A DNA stretch of 51,121 nucleotides. Source: an uncultured Verrucomicrobia subdivision 3 bacterium (GTDB lineage Bacteria > Verrucomicrobiota > Verrucomicrobiae > Limisphaerales > UBA11358). The position numbers and the translations under genes are program-made. Location: positions 1 to 51,121 of the forward strand of contig CAIXPZ010000221.1 in the NCBI GenBank assembly GCA_903921455.1, in the 5' to 3' direction. Shown here in pieces: positions 39,886 through 48,890 of this stretch. The notes under the pieces were generated by a model. That model was not told where the DNA came from, did no database searches, and saw nothing but the letters and a program-made list of their open reading frames with translations. Each line of letters starts with the position of its first letter. Positions within the stretch are counted from its first letter, which is position 1.

Positions 39886-40944
39886 ATGAGCATCGCATTA
39901 GTCACCGGCTCCGCCGGCTTGATCGGTTCCGAAACTTGCAAACGCTACCACGCCGAAGGCTATGATATTGTCGGCGTAGACAACGACATGCGGGCGCGTT
40001 TCTTCGGGGCCGAAGCCTCCACTGCCGCCACGCGCGCCAAGCTGGAAAAAGCGCTCAAAAATTACCGGCACGAAGCCGTGGATATCCGCGACACCGCCGC
40101 CGTCAACGCCGTTTTCGCCAAACTGGGCTCATCCGTCAAAGTCGTCGTCCACACCGCCGCGCAACCCTCGCACGACTGGGCCGCCCGCGAACCGCACACA
40201 GACTTCGGCGTCAACGCCGTGGGCACCTTGAATTTGCTGGAGGCCACACGCCGGCATTGCCCCGAGGCCGTTTTTATTTTCACCAGCACCAACAAAGTTT
40301 ACGGCGACACGCCCAACCTGTTACCTTTGCGCGAACTGGATCAGCGCTGGGAAATTGATCCAGCCCATGCGTATCATCAGGGCATTGATGAAACCATGTC
40401 CATTGACCAGACCAAGCATTCGCTGTTCGGCGCGAGCAAGGTGGCGGCCGACATTCTGGTCCAGGAATACGGCCGTTACTTTGGCATGAAGACGGCGATT
40501 TTTCGCGGCGGCTGCCTGACCGGCCCGGCACACGCCGGCACTGAACTGCACGGCTTTCTTGCCTACCTGATGAAGTGCACGGCGACGGGCCGACCCTATC
40601 GCGTCTTTGGCTACAAAGGCAAGCAGGTGCGCGACAATATCCACAGCCATGACCTTGTCGAAGCCTTCTGGCAATTCACCCTCAAGCCGCGCTCCGGCGA
40701 GGTTTACAACATGGGCGGCAGCCGCCATTCCAACTGCTCGATGCTCGAAGCCATCGGCCTGTGCGAAGCCATCAGCAGTAAAAAACTATCTTGGACCTAC
40801 GTCGAGGACAACCGCATCGGCGACCATATCTGGTATGTCAGCGACGTGCGGAAATTCCAGAAGCATTACCCGGATTGGAAATACCAATTCGATTTGAAGG
40901 CTATTTTGCAGCAGATTCACCAAGCCGTGGTTACCCCCAGTTGA
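39886..40944 (+). CDS. SDR-family epimerase related to CDP-paratose 2-epimerase, catalytic Tyr replaced by Phe
   Basis: 352 residues. NAD-binding GSAGLIGSE, acidic VDND after the second strand, [19 protein letters not shown], and [13 protein letters not shown] then [12 protein letters not shown]. These are the long shared blocks of the CDP-tyvelose/paratose epimerase-like group of extended SDRs. The usual YxxxK reads F181-GAS-K185 (HSLFGASK), so the catalytic Tyr is Phe. I recall the same Phe in related proteins, which would make it a subgroup feature, not a mutation. The next SDR gene starts 7 bp downstream, implying a two-gene unit. Probable role: nucleotide-sugar conversion for glycan synthesis, exact substrate unknown. 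Confidence 0.88.
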   Translation: MSIALVTGSAGLIGSETCKRYHAEGYDIVGVDNDMRARFFGAEASTAATRAKLEKALKNYRHEAVDIRDTAAVNAVFAKLGSSVKVVVHTAAQPSHDWAAREPHTDFGVNAVGTLNLLEATRRHCPEAVFIFTSTNKVYGDTPNLLPLRELDQRWEIDPAHAYHQGIDETMSIDQTKHSLFGASKVAADILVQEYGRYFGMKTAIFRGGCLTGPAHAGTELHGFLAYLMKCTATGRPYRVFGYKGKQVRDNIHSHDLVEAFWQFTLKPRSGEVYNMGGSRHSNCSMLEAIGLCEAISSKKLSWTYVEDNRIGDHIWYVSDVRKFQKHYPDWKYQFDLKAILQQIHQAVVTPS

Positions 40945-40951
40945 AACCCGC

Positions 40952-42019
40952 ATGAAACTTCTCGTCACGGGCATCTGTGGATTTGTCGGCAGCACGTTGA
41001 CCCGTGCCTTGCTAGAGACCTCCGAAAATCTATCGGTGACGGGCGTGGACAATTTCATCCGCCCCGGCAGCGAATTGAACCGGCGCGAGCTGGCCAAGTT
41101 GGGTGTAAAAATCTTCCACGCCGATGTCCGGAGCGCGACAGATTTTGAAACGCTGCCCGCCGCTGATTACGTCATTGATGCCGCCGCCAATCCCAGCGTG
41201 CTGGCGGGCGTGGACGGCAAGACCAGCTCCCGCCAATTGCTTGAACACAACCTCTGGGGCACCGTCAACATTCTCGAATATTGCAAGACCCACCGCGCCG
41301 GGCTGATTCTGTTGAGCACCAGCCGCGTCTATTCCGTGCCGCCGCTCGCGGCGCTGCCGGTGCAGGTGCATCAGCGGGCCTTCCGGCCCCAACCCGGCGC
41401 CAATCTGCCAGCCGGACTCACCGCCGGCGGCGTCAGCGAAACCTTTTCCACCGCCGCGCCGATTTCGCTCTACGGTTCCAGCAAACTCGCCAGCGAGGCT
41501 GTCGCGCTGGAATACGCGGAGACGTTTAAGTTTCCCGTCTGGATCAACCGCTGCGGCGTCCTCGCCGGCGCCGGGCAATTCGGCAAACCCGACCAGGGTA
41601 TTTTCTCCTTCTGGATCAACTCGCACCTGCGCCGGCGGCCGCTGAAATACATCGGCTTCGACGGCGGCGGCCATCAGGTGCGCGACTGCCTGCATCCGCG
41701 CGACCTGGTGCCCGCGCTGCTCGCGCAGATGCAGCAGCGCGGCCACGACCAGCCGCGCATCGCCAACTTCAGCGGCGGCGCCGCGAATGCCATGTCGCTC
41801 GCGCAACTCACCGACTGGTGCGATGCCCGCTTCGGCCATCATTCCGTAGCCAGCGACGCCAACCCGCGCCCGTTCGATATTCCCTGGATGGTGCTGGATT
41901 CCGCCCTCGCGATGAAAACCTGGAACTGGACGCCGAAAACCTTGCTGCCGCAGGTGTTGGAGGAAATCGCCCATCATGCGAAGCAGAATCCCAACTGGCT
42001 GGAGATTTCCGGTTCCTGA
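40952..42019 (+). CDS. NAD-dependent epimerase/dehydratase (extended SDR)
   Basis: 355 residues. GxxGxxG motif in VTGICGFVGSTL, acidic GVDNF, AAANPSV, LSTSRVYS, and a complete YxxxK (Tyr174-Lys178, ISLYGSSK). NRCGVLAGAGQFGKPDQG and QVRDCLHPRDLVPALL parallel the FRGGCLTGP and [10 protein letters not shown] blocks of the upstream gene, so the two are distant paralogues. Here the region before the active site has an insertion of about 35 residues (SVPPLAALPVQVHQRAF...). Probably acts with its neighbour on the same sugar nucleotide. Confidence 0.9.
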   Translation: MKLLVTGICGFVGSTLTRALLETSENLSVTGVDNFIRPGSELNRRELAKLGVKIFHADVRSATDFETLPAADYVIDAAANPSVLAGVDGKTSSRQLLEHNLWGTVNILEYCKTHRAGLILLSTSRVYSVPPLAALPVQVHQRAFRPQPGANLPAGLTAGGVSETFSTAAPISLYGSSKLASEAVALEYAETFKFPVWINRCGVLAGAGQFGKPDQGIFSFWINSHLRRRPLKYIGFDGGGHQVRDCLHPRDLVPALLAQMQQRGHDQPRIANFSGGAANAMSLAQLTDWCDARFGHHSVASDANPRPFDIPWMVLDSALAMKTWNWTPKTLLPQVLEEIAHHAKQNPNWLEISGS

Positions 42020-42189
42020 ATTACGCGCGCAGCGACACAAGTTCCGCCGGGTTGTGCCAGTGCCCGCGCTCGTGACGCGGGGTTTTCCGAAAATCCTCGG
42101 CCAAAATCTGCACGCTTTTATCAGCGCCAGCGCAGCCTTGGAAAAATCACGACTTGTTCAAGTGGGCGCATTCCATGCACATTGCCGGA

Positions 42190-42669
42190 ATGTTCGCACT
42201 CAAGCCGCTGAACCACGCCGACAAGGCGGAGTTTTATGCTAAATTGGCCGCCCAACTTCGCGCGCTGCTGCACGGCGAGCGCGATTTCATCGCCAACAGC
42301 GCCAACACCGCCGCCCTGCTCTGGCATTCGCTGCCGGATTTGAACTGGGCAGGCATCTACCGGCTCGTGGACGGCGAACTGGTGGTCGGCCCGTTTCAGG
42401 GCAAGCCCGCGTGCGTGCGGATTCAAATCGGCAAAGGCGTCTGCGGCACGGCGGCAGCTACGCGCCAGACGGTCCTCGTGCCGGACGTGCGGAAATTCCA
42501 TGGCCACATCGCCTGCGATGCCGCGTCGCAATCCGAAATCGTGGTGCCGCTAGTGAAAGACGGCCAAGTGCTCGGCGTGCTTGATCTCGACAGCCCACAG
42601 CTGAATCGCTTTGATGCCGCCGACCAAGCCGGTCTGGAAATGCTGGCCGCCGCTTTGCTGGCAACTTAG
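42190..42669 (+). CDS. msrC: Free methionine-(R)-sulfoxide reductase (GAF domain)
   Basis: 159 residues from ATG at 42190. Earlier in-frame ATGs at 42154 and 42175 would add 12 or 5 residues with no family support. A single GAF domain with ANTAALLWHSLPDLNWAGIYRL and VVPLVKDGQVLGVLDLDSP. The three catalytic cysteines are present as C75 (PACVRI), C85 (GVCGTAA) and C109 (IACDAAS); their spacing of 10 and 24 residues equals that of E. coli fRMsr (Cys84/94/118). It reduces free methionine-R-sulfoxide with thioredoxin. Its stop overlaps the convergent AlkD-like gene by 4 bp. Confidence 0.93.
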   Translation: MFALKPLNHADKAEFYAKLAAQLRALLHGERDFIANSANTAALLWHSLPDLNWAGIYRLVDGELVVGPFQGKPACVRIQIGKGVCGTAAATRQTVLVPDVRKFHGHIACDAASQSEIVVPLVKDGQVLGVLDLDSPQLNRFDAADQAGLEMLAAALLAT

Positions 42670-43403
42670 CTGGTTTGGTCTTTGCCCGCCTTAAGCCACT
42701 GTTTCCGCTCGCGTTCCGGCAATTTTTCAATCGCATACCGCAGCATTGTGCGCGGCATGAAGGCTGCGTGCTGATCGAGATATTGCTTCAGCACCGTCGG
42801 AGCCCGCTTGCCGATTTCGCGGAGCATCCAGCCGACAGCCTTGTGCATCAAGTCATGCCCGTCGTCGCGCAGCCGCTCCGCAAGCTGGAGCGCGTCGGCA
42901 TAATCGTTTTTCCGAATGAAATAAAATGTCGCGAGCATGGCCACGCGGCGGTGCCAGAGATTCTGCGAACGCGCGAGGCGGAACAGGATTTTACGCGGAC
43001 GCTCCAGCAAATACAGGCCGATGATGTAAGGCGCGGACGAATCCACCAAATCCCAGTTGTTCACGCGGTCAAGCTGCGCCAGATAGAGCGTGTAAATCTC
43101 CGCGCGCCCGGCCTCGTCGGCACGCTGGAAGGCGTTGACCAAAATAATGAGCGCCAGCAGCCGCTCCTCGTGGATGGGCGATTGCAGCAGCGTCACGACA
43201 TCGCGCCGCGGCAAGTCGCGGAACTCCCACGCCAGCTTGCGCAGCACCGGCACGCGGATGCCGGTGAATTGGTCGCCCGCGCCGTATTCGCCGGGCGCGG
43301 TTTTGAAAAACCGCTGAAGAAACCTGGCGTCACGAGCGGAAGCGCATCGCTGTAATCTTTCGCGCAGCTCGGAAAGCTGTGATTTTGCCTGCGTTGACCT
43401 CAA
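42666..43403 (-). CDS. AlkD-like DNA alkylation-repair protein
   Basis: 245 residues made of HEAT-like helical repeats. NNWDLVDSSAPYIIG carries Trp117 and Asp121, matching the DNA-binding Trp and catalytic Asp of Bacillus AlkD. WHRRVAMLATFYFIRKNDYADAL and HDLMHKAVGWMLREIGKR are the usual following blocks. AlkD removes positively charged N3/N7-alkylated purines. It overlaps the stop of fRMsr (convergent) and its own start overlaps purC's stop by 4 bp, so it is probably co-transcribed with purC. Confidence 0.93.
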   Translation of the reverse strand: MRSTQAKSQLSELRERLQRCASARDARFLQRFFKTAPGEYGAGDQFTGIRVPVLRKLAWEFRDLPRRDVVTLLQSPIHEERLLALIILVNAFQRADEAGRAEIYTLYLAQLDRVNNWDLVDSSAPYIIGLYLLERPRKILFRLARSQNLWHRRVAMLATFYFIRKNDYADALQLAERLRDDGHDLMHKAVGWMLREIGKRAPTVLKQYLDQHAAFMPRTMLRYAIEKLPERERKQWLKAGKDQTS

Positions 43404-44287
43404 AGTTGCTTTCCCGTCAGCCGCTCGTAAGCTTCCAAATACGTCGCGCTGGTTTTGGCGACGACGTCGTCCGGCAGTTTCGGGCCGGGCGGAGTTTTGT
43501 CCCAGTCGAGCGTTTCGAGATAGTCGCGGACGAATTGCTTGTCAAAGCTCGGCTGGCCGCGGCCGGGCGCGTATTGGTCCGCCGGCCAGAAGCGCGAGGA
43601 ATCGGGCGTCAACACTTCGTCAATGAGGATGAGTTTGCCTTCGAACAGTCCGAACTCAAATTTCGTGTCGGCGATGATGATGCCGCGCTGCTTGGCGTAA
43701 TCGCGTCCGGCCTTGTAGATCTTCAGGCTCAAGTCGCGCGCCTGCGTGGCGAGGTCGGCGCCCACAATCCGGCACGCTTCCTCGAACGAAATGTTTTCGT
43801 CGTGACCGGCTTCCGCCTTGGTGGACGGCGTGAAAATGGGCTCCGGCAATTCGGCGGATTCGGTCAAACCGGCGGGCAGTTTGATGCCGCAAACGGTCTG
43901 CGATTTTTTGTATTCCTTCCAGCCGCTGCCGGAAAGATAGCCGCGCACGATGCATTCGATGGCAAGCGGCTTGGCTTTCTTCACAATCATCGAGCGGCGC
44001 GCGAGTGGCTCGGCAAACGGCTGAAGATTCGCGGGCAGCGGGTCATCCGCCTTGGCGAGCAGGTGGTTCGGCACGAGCGTGGAAAATTTCTCGAACCAGA
44101 AGTGCGAGATCTGCGTGAGCACTTCGCCCTTGCGCGGAATGCCGTTGGGCATGATGACGTCGAAGGCCGAGATGCGGTCGCTAGCGACGAGCAGGAAGCG
44201 GTCGCCGAGGTCATAGACTTCGCGGACTTTGCCGGAGCGGACTTTTTTGATGCCGGGGAGATCGAGTTGCAAAATTGGTTCGTTCAT
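43400..44287 (-). CDS. purC: Phosphoribosylaminoimidazole-succinocarboxamide synthase
   Basis: 295 residues, the longer (yeast-like) form. KVRSGKVREVYDLGDRFLLVASDRISAFDVIMPNGIPRKG is the hallmark N-terminus. ECIVRGYLSGSGWKEY, STKAEAGHDENISFEEA, IIADTKFEFG and LIDEVLTPDSSRFW cover the ATP, CAIR and Asp sites. It catalyses the SAICAR step of purine synthesis. The 3' end overlaps the AlkD-like start by 4 bp. Confidence 0.98.
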   Translation of the reverse strand: MNEPILQLDLPGIKKVRSGKVREVYDLGDRFLLVASDRISAFDVIMPNGIPRKGEVLTQISHFWFEKFSTLVPNHLLAKADDPLPANLQPFAEPLARRSMIVKKAKPLAIECIVRGYLSGSGWKEYKKSQTVCGIKLPAGLTESAELPEPIFTPSTKAEAGHDENISFEEACRIVGADLATQARDLSLKIYKAGRDYAKQRGIIIADTKFEFGLFEGKLILIDEVLTPDSSRFWPADQYAPGRGQPSFDKQFVRDYLETLDWDKTPPGPKLPDDVVAKTSATYLEAYERLTGKQL

Positions 44288-44418
44288 ATGGCGCGGAAAA
44301 TAATATTCACAGACTGAAGTTCAAAGCCTAAAGTCGTTTGTATGAAGGTAAAATTCAGCGGCTGGAATGTAGAAAGTTCCAAGCTGCTTCATTCTGCCTA
44401 CCCCCTGCGCCTTAGTGT

Positions 44419-44826
44419 TTATTGCGCGGTCGGCCGCTCGACCAGCTTCACCAGCAACGGGATGCTGGCCTGCGATTGATCATCCATCCGCACATCCACA
44501 GAAAACAAACCGGGCTCCGCGAACTTGAGCTGCTGGATGTTCACGATGAAGTTCCGCGTGAGAAAATGCGCATCATCCGGCAAGGTTACCGGCACCGGCA
44601 ACTCGATGGCCTGCATGATGGGGCGGCCGTCGGCGTTGATGAAATTCAGCGTGAGCTTGCGGGTGCCTTCGTCCCCCGGCATAAAGGTAGCGCGCAGCGC
44701 CACCGCGCATTGCGGATGCACCGCCGGCATCTGCGGAGCGTAGATCGTGTCGAACGCACCGAGGAGATTCAGCTTGCCGTTGTCGTCCGTCGCCGCGTCA
44801 CAGAGCACCGCCACTTGAATGTTCAT
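44419..44826 (-). CDS. Conserved hypothetical protein (DUF6941-like)
   Basis: 135 residues from ATG at 44826. The frame is open further upstream, but the added residues (FPCACALSFPR) look non-coding. A compact, beta-rich protein: MNIQVAVLCDAATDDNGKLNLLGAFDTIYAPQMPAVHPQCAVALRATF, then KLTLNFINADGRP and PGLFSVDVRMDDQSQASIPLLVKLVER. This matches a small family of unknown function (DUF6941) that I recognise by its N-terminus. No motif suggests catalysis. It lies 131 bp from purC. Confidence 0.85.
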   Translation of the reverse strand: MNIQVAVLCDAATDDNGKLNLLGAFDTIYAPQMPAVHPQCAVALRATFMPGDEGTRKLTLNFINADGRPIMQAIELPVPVTLPDDAHFLTRNFIVNIQQLKFAEPGLFSVDVRMDDQSQASIPLLVKLVERPTAQ

Positions 44827-44929
44827 GCGGGGAAAGCTTAACGCACAGGCGCAAGGAAACAAAGCCGCAAAGCGGTTTCAATGACCACCAATCTGGCGTC
44901 TCCGCGCCGTGGCGCCTTGGGGTTAAAAA

Positions 44930-46543
44930 TCAGGCCGTCCGCGCCGCCAGAAATTCCTTCAATTCCGCCGCCGCCTTGCCGCCGAAGCCCGGGACTTCCG
45001 CGAGCTGTTCCAAGGTGGCCATCTTCAGACGCTGGACGGAGCCAAACTTTTTCAGCAGCGCCTTTTTCCGCTGTTCGCCAATGCCGGGGAAATCATCCAG
45101 CACGCTCTCGGAGATTTTTTTGAGCCGCAACTGGGCATTGTAGCTATTGGCCACGCGATGACATTCGTCGCGCAAACGTTGCAAGAGCTTGACCGCCGGA
45201 TGATCCAAGCCGAGGCGCAGCGGCACGGGATTTTCCGGCAGATAAATTTCCTCGAACTCTTTCGCCAAACCGATAACGGGGATCCGTTCGAGGCCAAGCT
45301 TCTTCAATTCGGCGCAGGCCATGCCGAGCTGGCCACGCCCACCATCAATCAAAATCAGATCGGGCATCGCCGTGGCGCCGGCCAACTTGGCCGGCTGACC
45401 GCGCCGGACTTGGCGGCTGGTTTCAGCCACGAGCGTTTGTAACTCCGGTGGAATCGCCTCGCCGCTGTCATCGTCCTTGGTTTTTTGCGTCGGCGCGGCC
45501 GTGTCCTCCGTCTCGCGCTGGAGCCGCGCGTAGCGGCGCCGCACCACTTCGGCGATGCTGGCGAAATCGTCCTGCCCCGCGAAGCCCTTGATCTTGAAGC
45601 GCCGATAATTCGCGCGGTCGGGCCGCCCGTTTTTGAAACTCACACAAGATGCGACCACGAACGTGCCGCTGATGTTTGAGATATCGAATCCCTCAATCCG
45701 CTGCGGCGGCGCGGGCAGGCCCAACACTTTGGCCAGCTCGGACAAATCCTTATCGGGATGGCTGGCCAGCGGCAAATTGTAAGGCACTCGCGCAAACTTT
45801 TCCGTCTTTTTCCAGGTGTCGTTCAGGTCGCGAATGAGGTCGCGCAGGTCGGCGGCCTTCTCAAAATCATGCGTGGCGGCGGCTTTTTTCATTTCCGCTT
45901 CGAGCTGCCCCTGCATCTCACGGCACTGGCCTTCGAGAAAATTACACGCCGCCTGAACTTGCTCGAGATATTGCTGGCGCGTGACGATGCCGACACACGG
46001 TGCAGTGCAATGCTTCAAGTGACCATAGAGACAATGCTTGTAGTCCGCCTCGCCCGGCGTGAATACGCGGCACCCGCGCAGGTTAAACTGCTTCCGCGCG
46101 AGCGCCACGGTGTTGCGCAGCGCGAGGGAATTTACGAACGGCCCGAAGTAGCGCGCGCCGTCGTCCTTCTTCAGCCGCGTAAAAACAAAATTTGGAATCG
46201 GGTCGTTCAGGTTGACCTTGAGCATCAGGTAGCGCTTGTCGTCCCGCAGGCTGATGTTAAAGCGCGGCTTGAAATCCTTGATAAGCTTGCTTTCAAGCAG
46301 TAACGCTTCGGGTTCGCTCCGAACCACGTGGACATCAAAATCGCAAATCGCATCGACCAACGCGTTGAATTTCAAATCCCAGCCCAGCCGCCGCGAGGAT
46401 TGAAAATACTGGCTGACCCGTTTCCGCAAATCGAGCGCCTTGCCCACATAGATGACCGTGCCGAATCGATCCTTGTGCAGATACACGCCAGGCTTGTGCG
46501 GCACGGCGCTTAACTTTTTGCGGATGGCTTCGGAAACAGGCAC
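44930..46543 (-). CDS. uvrC: Excinuclease ABC subunit C
   Basis: 537 residues from GTG at 46543, where VSEAIRKKLSAVPHKPGVYL matches UvrC N-termini; TTG at 46561 is possible but lies in repeat-like sequence. GIY-YIG domain: GVYLHKDRFGTVIYVGKALDLRKRV. Four Cys (GCRVF, HCLYG, HCTAPCVG) fit the reported Fe-S cluster. UVR domain: AAATHDFEKAADLRDLI. RNase-H-like 5'-nuclease: EGFDISNISGTFVVAS, LILIDGGRGQLG. Two HhH motifs at the end: FPGIGEQRKKALLKKFGSVQRLKMA and PGFGGKAAAEL. It is somewhat shorter than typical UvrC (about 600) but complete in domains. It incises on both sides of bulky lesions with UvrB. Confidence 0.97.
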   Translation of the reverse strand: MPVSEAIRKKLSAVPHKPGVYLHKDRFGTVIYVGKALDLRKRVSQYFQSSRRLGWDLKFNALVDAICDFDVHVVRSEPEALLLESKLIKDFKPRFNISLRDDKRYLMLKVNLNDPIPNFVFTRLKKDDGARYFGPFVNSLALRNTVALARKQFNLRGCRVFTPGEADYKHCLYGHLKHCTAPCVGIVTRQQYLEQVQAACNFLEGQCREMQGQLEAEMKKAAATHDFEKAADLRDLIRDLNDTWKKTEKFARVPYNLPLASHPDKDLSELAKVLGLPAPPQRIEGFDISNISGTFVVASCVSFKNGRPDRANYRRFKIKGFAGQDDFASIAEVVRRRYARLQRETEDTAAPTQKTKDDDSGEAIPPELQTLVAETSRQVRRGQPAKLAGATAMPDLILIDGGRGQLGMACAELKKLGLERIPVIGLAKEFEEIYLPENPVPLRLGLDHPAVKLLQRLRDECHRVANSYNAQLRLKKISESVLDDFPGIGEQRKKALLKKFGSVQRLKMATLEQLAEVPGFGGKAAAELKEFLAARTA

Positions 46544-46587
46544 GCGCTGAATCTCACGCAAAGGCGCGCAGGGCGCAAAGAAATTTT

Positions 46588-46664
46588 ATTCGTTGAATGG
46601 TTAATCGTTACATTGTGCGGCGCGGCGGAATTTTACGCCCCAACCATTCAACCTTTCAACGAAT
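46588..46664. repeat. Double inverted repeat between uvrC and the DedA gene
   Basis: GTTGAATGGTT (46592-46602) is the perfect complement of AACCATTCAAC (46642-46652), and ATTCGTTGAA (46588-46597) pairs with TTCAACGAAT (46655-46664). Two nested pairings thus use overlapping left arms and neighbouring right arms. No T-run follows directly. It could be a bidirectional mRNA 3' structure or a small mobile repeat. Confidence 0.7.
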
Positions 46665-47290
46665 CACGTTTTTTTCTTCATATGCCGGTGGACAAAGAAA
46701 TAATAAAGGCCGCCCAACACCAGCATCGCGCCAGCCAGCCAGACCGTGACGTGCTTATACTTCAGTTCCATCAAATCTTTATCCTCGCCCATTTTCACGC
46801 CTAGCCAGCACAACACCCCGCACCAGATGGCCGAGCCGAGCAGCGTGAAGAGGGAAAATTTCAGGAAGTTCATCCGCACGATTCCCGCCGGAATACCAAT
46901 GAGGTGCCGCACCACCGGCAGCAGCCGCGAAATAAAAATGCCCATGGAACCATAATGCGACGCCCAGCGTTCCGCGCCTTCGACTTTCGCGGCGGAAATA
47001 AAAAAATATTTGCCGAAGTGCAGCACCAGCGGCCGCCCCGCCAGCCGCGACGCCCAATACATGGCGGTGGCCCCAATCCAGGAACCGATGGTTCCCGACA
47101 GGACGATGCCCCAAAGTGATAATGCGATCTGGTGCGTGGCCGCCAGATGAGCCGCCGGCGGAATGACGATTTCGCTCGGCAGCGGGAAGAGGGAACTCTC
47201 CACCGCCATCATGAACGCGACAAGCGGATAACCGCCCGACTGGAGCGCGTGCATATACCACTCATTCAGGTTCTGGATGATTTGATGCAT
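46664..47290 (-). CDS. DedA family membrane protein
   Basis: 208 residues. The DedA pattern is clear: FMMAVESSLFPLPSEIVIPPAAHLA (the F/E-x-x-x-P-x-P-x-E motif), GTIGSWIGATAMYWASRLAGR, then FISRLLPVVRHLIGIPAGIVRMNFLKFSLFTLLGSAIWC with the R-x3-P-x-R-x7-G-x3-M motif. Several membrane helices. DedA proteins act in lipid (undecaprenyl phosphate or phosphatidylethanolamine) translocation. The gene ends next to the inverted repeat. Confidence 0.95.
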   Translation of the reverse strand: MHQIIQNLNEWYMHALQSGGYPLVAFMMAVESSLFPLPSEIVIPPAAHLAATHQIALSLWGIVLSGTIGSWIGATAMYWASRLAGRPLVLHFGKYFFISAAKVEGAERWASHYGSMGIFISRLLPVVRHLIGIPAGIVRMNFLKFSLFTLLGSAIWCGVLCWLGVKMGEDKDLMELKYKHVTVWLAGAMLVLGGLYYFFVHRHMKKKT

Positions 47291-47328
47291 GAAGCCGTGG
47301 TTTATAGCGGAAATTCAATCCGGCGCAA

Positions 47329-48879
47329 TCACTTTGGCGGATGGTTGTAGAAAAATTGCACTTCCGCCACCGTCGCCGGCTGCGGCCAGACCCAGTCATG
47401 CCCGCGTAGCCAGTTCCAATTTGCGGTTGAACTGGAAGATGCGGGCTTGAGTGGAGTCGGGTCGCCGCCATCGTCCTTCCCGTCGAGGCCAACGGAATAA
47501 AGCAGATACATTCCATCCGCATGGGGATGATACCGTAATAGCTTGCCGTCACACGGATCAATGGGAACGGCGGGAATAAATTCCGGCACAAGTTCGTCTG
47601 GCGTTCCTGGCAATTTCCCGTGCTTCAATAGAGACCGTTTCAGTGCGACCGCCGTCACCACGACACGGCGCGCAGTTTCCATCTGAAGCGTTTTTCGGAC
47701 CGCGCTGCCCATCCCCCAATCGCCAAAGATTTCACTGAAGTCAGGAATTTTCAACGAGCGGAACAACGCGGCCCCAGCGTTGGTGATGCCGATGGATGAC
47801 AAGCGCGACGTCATGGCATCATAATCTGCCTGGTAATACTGGCTCTGGTTGGTCCGCATCGTCCGCAGGGTTTCTAGGATGATTTGATCACATTTGAGCG
47901 TGCGTAATTCGTCTGAATAACTCCACGAGGAACGCCACATGATTTCTCCAACCGCATAGCGCGGACGTTCCGTAATTCCTTCCCAATCGGGCGGCCAGCT
48001 CCAAACGCTGGCGGAACTGCCGGAGCCGCTCAAGGAGGCAGACATACCGTAAGTCGCCGCATACCCTTCATGCGAAGCGCGCATTTTTGCAATTTCATTC
48101 ACTGCCCAAGCCCGCTCCATTTGAAAGGCGTATGCAGCGTCGCAGAAAAAATCCAACTGCTCCCAACCCTTTTGCACGGCGGCGAGCTGCGCGTCCGTAA
48201 CGTTCGTGGTCTGCAACAATTCCCAGGTCGGTGTGACCGCGATGGACGTGATAGCGATCCTAACTAAATGAGAAATCAGCAAGCCTTCTGACGCATTTCT
48301 CTGCGCCAGCCCCAGCAAAGTGAGGATGTTCGTCGTCGCCGCGCCCGAATCACCGTTGTGCAAATCCAGAACCGAGGCGGCCAACAATTTTTGCGCGGCG
48401 CGTTTCATCGGGGCGAGATGAGGTAATAGCAGGGTGGCACCCTGTTTGTAATCCAGTTGAAAATCGAGCCGGGGCCGTTCCAAGACCTGATGCAATAATT
48501 CAAGAGCCGGGCGATTTACCGCCACCCCGACGGCAAAGTCGTCCCAGGAATTAGTGAAGTCATATCCCCTGGCTTCCGGCTGCCGCCAGCCAACCAACGC
48601 CTTGCCGGGCGCCACCATCTTCATTGCGTCGGGAATATTTTCATTGCCGGAACCGAACATCCCAAACGCATCCACCACGGCGTTTACGCTGTTGCTCTCC
48701 GCCGGCACCGGCGGCGGTAAGACCTCGCTGAGCTCCAGTTTCTCCCCTTGTTCGCGCAGCAGCTTTTTGTAGGCCTCGACCTTGTTCTCCGGCTGAACCC
48801 GCATCGTCACCAGCGAGATGCCGGTAAACACCGCCAGAAAAATCCCGAGCACGATCAAAATTTTCCAGCCGGTATTCAT
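47329..48879 (-). CDS. Membrane-anchored hypothetical protein
   Basis: About 516 residues. One N-terminal membrane helix (about 5-24, WKILIVLGIFLAVFTGISLV), then a soluble, mainly helical region. Features are PALELLHQVLERPRLDFQLDY, ARRVVVTAVALKRSLLKHGKLPGTPDELVPEFIPAVPIDPCDGKLLRYHPHADGMYLLYSVGLDGKDDGG near the end. That last block resembles tails I associate with PVC-group hypothetical proteins and with type II pseudopilin-like domains (VDPWG...YSLGPDG). I do not recognise a function. GTG at 48882 directly precedes the ATG. It lies 11 bp after the uracil-DNA glycosylase stop and is probably in its operon. Confidence 0.8.
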   Translation of the reverse strand: MNTGWKILIVLGIFLAVFTGISLVTMRVQPENKVEAYKKLLREQGEKLELSEVLPPPVPAESNSVNAVVDAFGMFGSGNENIPDAMKMVAPGKALVGWRQPEARGYDFTNSWDDFAVGVAVNRPALELLHQVLERPRLDFQLDYKQGATLLLPHLAPMKRAAQKLLAASVLDLHNGDSGAATTNILTLLGLAQRNASEGLLISHLVRIAITSIAVTPTWELLQTTNVTDAQLAAVQKGWEQLDFFCDAAYAFQMERAWAVNEIAKMRASHEGYAATYGMSASLSGSGSSASVWSWPPDWEGITERPRYAVGEIMWRSSWSYSDELRTLKCDQIILETLRTMRTNQSQYYQADYDAMTSRLSSIGITNAGAALFRSLKIPDFSEIFGDWGMGSAVRKTLQMETARRVVVTAVALKRSLLKHGKLPGTPDELVPEFIPAVPIDPCDGKLLRYHPHADGMYLLYSVGLDGKDDGGDPTPLKPASSSSTANWNWLRGHDWVWPQPATVAEVQFFYNHPPK

Positions 48880-48890
48880 CACCCGCTATT

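Noticed and set aside
42020..42189. Hairpins between the second SDR gene and the methionine-sulfoxide reductase gene
   Set aside because: Only short G+C-rich arms without a T-run; indistinguishable from chance.
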